The notes under the pieces are model-generated. The model had not been told where the DNA came from. It saw nothing but the letters and a program-made list of their open reading frames with translations, and did not search any database. A stretch of 64,000 bases of DNA, from positions 1 to 64,000 of the forward strand of contig NZ_FNOK01000053.1 in NCBI RefSeq assembly GCF_900106995.1. The letters are read 5' to 3'. This DNA comes from Saccharopolyspora shandongensis. GTDB lineage: Bacteria > Actinomycetota > Actinomycetes > Mycobacteriales > Pseudonocardiaceae. Below, in pieces: positions 57,677 to 64,000 of the stretch. Position 1 is the stretch's first letter; every line of letters starts with the position of its first letter. A program made the translations under genes and the position numbers.

Positions 57677-57819
57677 ACGGTCCTGTGCCAGTGTCAACTC
57701 CAGTCCTCCCCAACCGCACCTCAGGGGAACGTGAAGCAAACCAGCCACAAGAAACCGCGAAACGCGAGATTGAGCGGAACGCAACCACCACTGAAAATCG
57801 CGGAGAGGCGGAACTGTGA
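57673..57819 (+). CDS. Small ORF (48 aa) coupled between pyrB and pyrC
   Basis: A 48 aa hydrophilic frame, unrecognised. Its ATG overlaps the pyrB stop (ATGA) and its TGA overlaps the pyrC GTG (GTGA), the coupling pattern of true operon genes. Composition is rich in Glu, Asn, Thr and Arg, and the codons are clearly less GC-rich at third positions than flanking genes (AAA, GAA, CCA). It may be a real peptide, or a spacer that carries ribosomes from pyrB to pyrC. There is no membrane segment. Confidence 0.5.
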   Translation: MNGPVPVSTPVLPNRTSGEREANQPQETAKREIERNATTTENRGEAEL

Positions 57820-59129
57820 GCGGACCAGTCATGAGCCGGGTGCTGCTGAAGGACGTCCGCCCGTACGGCGAGGGCGAGCCGGTGGACGTGCTGATCGACG
57901 GCGAGGTGATCGCGGAGATCGGCCCCGGTCTGGACGCCGATGCGGACGAGATCGTGCACGCCGGCGGTGCCGTCGCGCTGCCGGGCTTCGTGGACTTGCA
58001 CACGCACCTGCGGGAGCCGGGCCGGGAGGACGCCGAGACCGTCGAGACCGGTTCGATGGCCGCCGCGCTCGGCGGCTACACCGCGGTCTTCGCGATGGCC
58101 AACACCGATCCGGTCGCCGACAACGCGGTGATCGTCGAGCACGTGTGGCGGCGCGGCCGCGAGGTCGGCCTGGTCGACGTGCACCCGGTGGGCGCGGTGA
58201 CGGTCGGGCTCAAGGGCGAGAAGCTGGCCGAGCTGGGCACCATGCGCCGCAGCATCGCCGAGGTCCGGGTGTTCTCCGACGACGGCCACTGCGTGCACGA
58301 CCCGCTGCTCATGCGCCGCGCGCTGGAGTACACGAAGTCCTTCGGCGGCGTGGTCGCGCAGCACGCCGAGGAGCCGCGGCTGACCGTGGGCGCGCAGGCG
58401 CACGAGGGTGCGAACGCCGCCCGGCTGGGCCTGGCCGGCTGGCCCGCGCCGGCGGAGGAAGCGATCGTGGCGCGTGACTGCCTGCTCGCCGGGCACACCG
58501 GCGGCACGCTGCACATCTGCCACGTCTCCACCGAAGGCACCGCCGAGATCCTGCGCTGGTGGAAGTCCCGCGAGTCGAGCGGGCGGGTGTCGGCCGAGGT
58601 CACGCCGCACCACCTGCTGCTGACCGACGACCGGCTGGCGACCTACGACCCGATCAACAAGGTCAACCCGCCGCTGCGCACCGATGCCGACGTGCTGGCG
58701 CTGCGCCAGGCGCTGGCCGACGGCACCGTGGACTGCGTGGCCACCGACCACGCCCCGCACGCCGCGCAGGACAAGGACTGCGAGTGGTCCGCGGCGAAGC
58801 CGGGCATGCTCGGCCTGCAGACCGCGCTCGGCATCGTCGTGCAGACGATGGTGCGCTCCGGGCTGCTGGACTGGCGCGGCGTGGCGCGGGTGATGAGCGA
58901 GCGGCCCGCCGAGATCGCCGGGCTGACCGACCAGGGCCGCCCGGTCGCCGCGGGCGAACCGGCGAACCTGGTGCTGGTCGATCCCGACGCCGAGTGGACG
59001 GTGCGCGCCGCGGAGCTGGCCAGCCTCGGCGAGAACTCGCCGTTCGAGGGCATGCGGCTGCCCGGCCGCGTGGTCGCGACGCTGCTGCGCGGCCGGATCA
59101 CCGCGCACGAGGGCAAGGTGACGCGCTGA
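57816..59129 (+). CDS. pyrC: Dihydroorotase
   Basis: A 437 aa zinc amidohydrolase that cyclises carbamoyl-aspartate. Metal ligands His62 and His64 are in [10 protein letters not shown]; further motifs are [23 protein letters not shown] and [12 protein letters not shown] at 57816 overlaps the small gene; ATG at 57831 (MSRVLLKDV) is an alternative start. GAGAGGCGG lies upstream of the first. Confidence 0.95.
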   Translation: MSGPVMSRVLLKDVRPYGEGEPVDVLIDGEVIAEIGPGLDADADEIVHAGGAVALPGFVDLHTHLREPGREDAETVETGSMAAALGGYTAVFAMANTDPVADNAVIVEHVWRRGREVGLVDVHPVGAVTVGLKGEKLAELGTMRRSIAEVRVFSDDGHCVHDPLLMRRALEYTKSFGGVVAQHAEEPRLTVGAQAHEGANAARLGLAGWPAPAEEAIVARDCLLAGHTGGTLHICHVSTEGTAEILRWWKSRESSGRVSAEVTPHHLLLTDDRLATYDPINKVNPPLRTDADVLALRQALADGTVDCVATDHAPHAAQDKDCEWSAAKPGMLGLQTALGIVVQTMVRSGLLDWRGVARVMSERPAEIAGLTDQGRPVAAGEPANLVLVDPDAEWTVRAAELASLGENSPFEGMRLPGRVVATLLRGRITAHEGKVTR

Positions 59130-59667
59130 TGGAACGCTTCCTGTGGGTGCTGGGGATGGCCGCACTGGTCGCCCTGGTGTTCTTCGGCATGCGGCGGGGC
59201 TGGACCGGCCGGGCCCGCCGGCAGGCCGCCGAGCTGCCGGAATTCCCGGCTCCGCCGGCCGAACCGGGCGAGGAGTTGCTGCCCGCCGCGACCGGCATGT
59301 ACGTCGGCACCACGAAGGCGACCGACTGGCAGGACCGCATCGCGGTCGGCGACATCGGGCACCGCGCCAACGGCACCGCGCACCTGCACGCCGCAGGCCT
59401 GCTGCTGCGACGAACCGGGGCCAGCGACGTGTGGATCCCCGCGGAGTCCATCGTGGACAGTCGCCTGGACCACAAGCTGGCCAACAAGGTGGTGCCCGGA
59501 GCCGGCCTGGTCGTGGTGACCTGGCGGCTGGGCGAGCAGCTGCTGGACACCGGGTTCCGCGGCGACGACAAGACAACGCAGACCGAGTGGGTCGAGGCGG
59601 TCCGGGCACTGGCGCCCGCTGACGAGCCGACGCAACACGAGACCGCGAGCTCGCGGCAGGAGGACAA

Positions 59668-59671
<4 letters not shown>
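59129..59671 (+). CDS. Membrane-anchored PH-like protein of the pyr operon
   Basis: A 180 aa protein with one N-terminal membrane segment (about residues 4-21, FLWVLGMAALVALVFFGM), a Pro/Glu-rich linker, and a strand-rich domain (MYVGTTKATDWQDRIAVGD; VVPGAGLVVVTWRLGEQLLD) that resembles a PH-like fold. It regularly sits between pyrC and carA in actinobacteria. Function is unknown. It overlaps pyrC by one base and carA by four. Confidence 0.8.

Positions 59672-64000
<4,329 letters not shown>

Overview
The window is high-GC actinobacterial DNA, with many GTG starts, 1-4 base gene overlaps and no tRNA or rRNA genes that I can see. The presence of bldD, dasR-like and Rv2578c-like genes, and the conserved order of aminoacyl-tRNA synthetase, shikimate and pyrimidine genes, point to the Pseudonocardiaceae. 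Saccharopolyspora is my best guess; it is an inference from gene content and order, not from a search.

Layout. 0-0.37 kb: the 3' end of an IS3-type insertion sequence. 0.4-25.9 kb: a mostly housekeeping backbone (cyclophilin, glyoxalase II-like hydrolase, hisS, YibE/F, radical SAM, aspS, DUF389, a carbonic anhydrase/SulP pair, rarA, a 2-hydroxyacid dehydrogenase, then DUF948-DUF6167-alaS-ruvX-mltG-aroE). 25.9-30.9 kb: an accessory block with a VOC/MarR pair and a complete N-acetylglucosamine-type PTS apart from enzyme I (HPr, EIIC, DasR-like regulator, EIIB, EIIA). 31.0-35.2 kb: prepilin peptidase and aroC-aroK-aroB-aroQ. 35.2-52.8 kb: a second accessory block with a lipoprotein, a 5-oxoproline/hydantoin-type catabolic cluster, an AtzE/AtzG-like amidase pair, a lactonase-like hydrolase, regulators, transporters, a GH64 glucanase, a methyltransferase and ogt. 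52.9-64.0 kb: pepQ-efp-nusB, bldD convergent to them, and the pyrimidine operon pyrR-pyrB-smORF-pyrC-PH-like protein-carA-carB, with carB cut by the window end.

The most unusual signal is a dispersed intergenic element of about 200-270 bp. It occurs three times (18.24-18.51 kb +, 27.13-27.39 kb -, about 45.10-45.29 kb +). All copies share short conserved blocks, and the segments between them form the same nested hairpins although the bases differ. These compensatory changes suggest selection on a folded RNA or DNA. Two copies have imperfect terminal inverted repeats built on a GATGAAAAACGCTCA motif, so a mobile, MITE-like origin is possible.

Several regulatory circuits can be read from the DNA: two operators between VOC and MarR genes, a dre-like site in the PTS cluster, three identical-core palindromes around the FCD-GntR/5-oxoproline cluster, a CebR-like box before the glucanase, a perfect palindrome before aroC, and a PyrR-binding loop before pyrR. 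Several genes have a -10 element only about 7 bases before the start codon, which predicts leaderless mRNAs.
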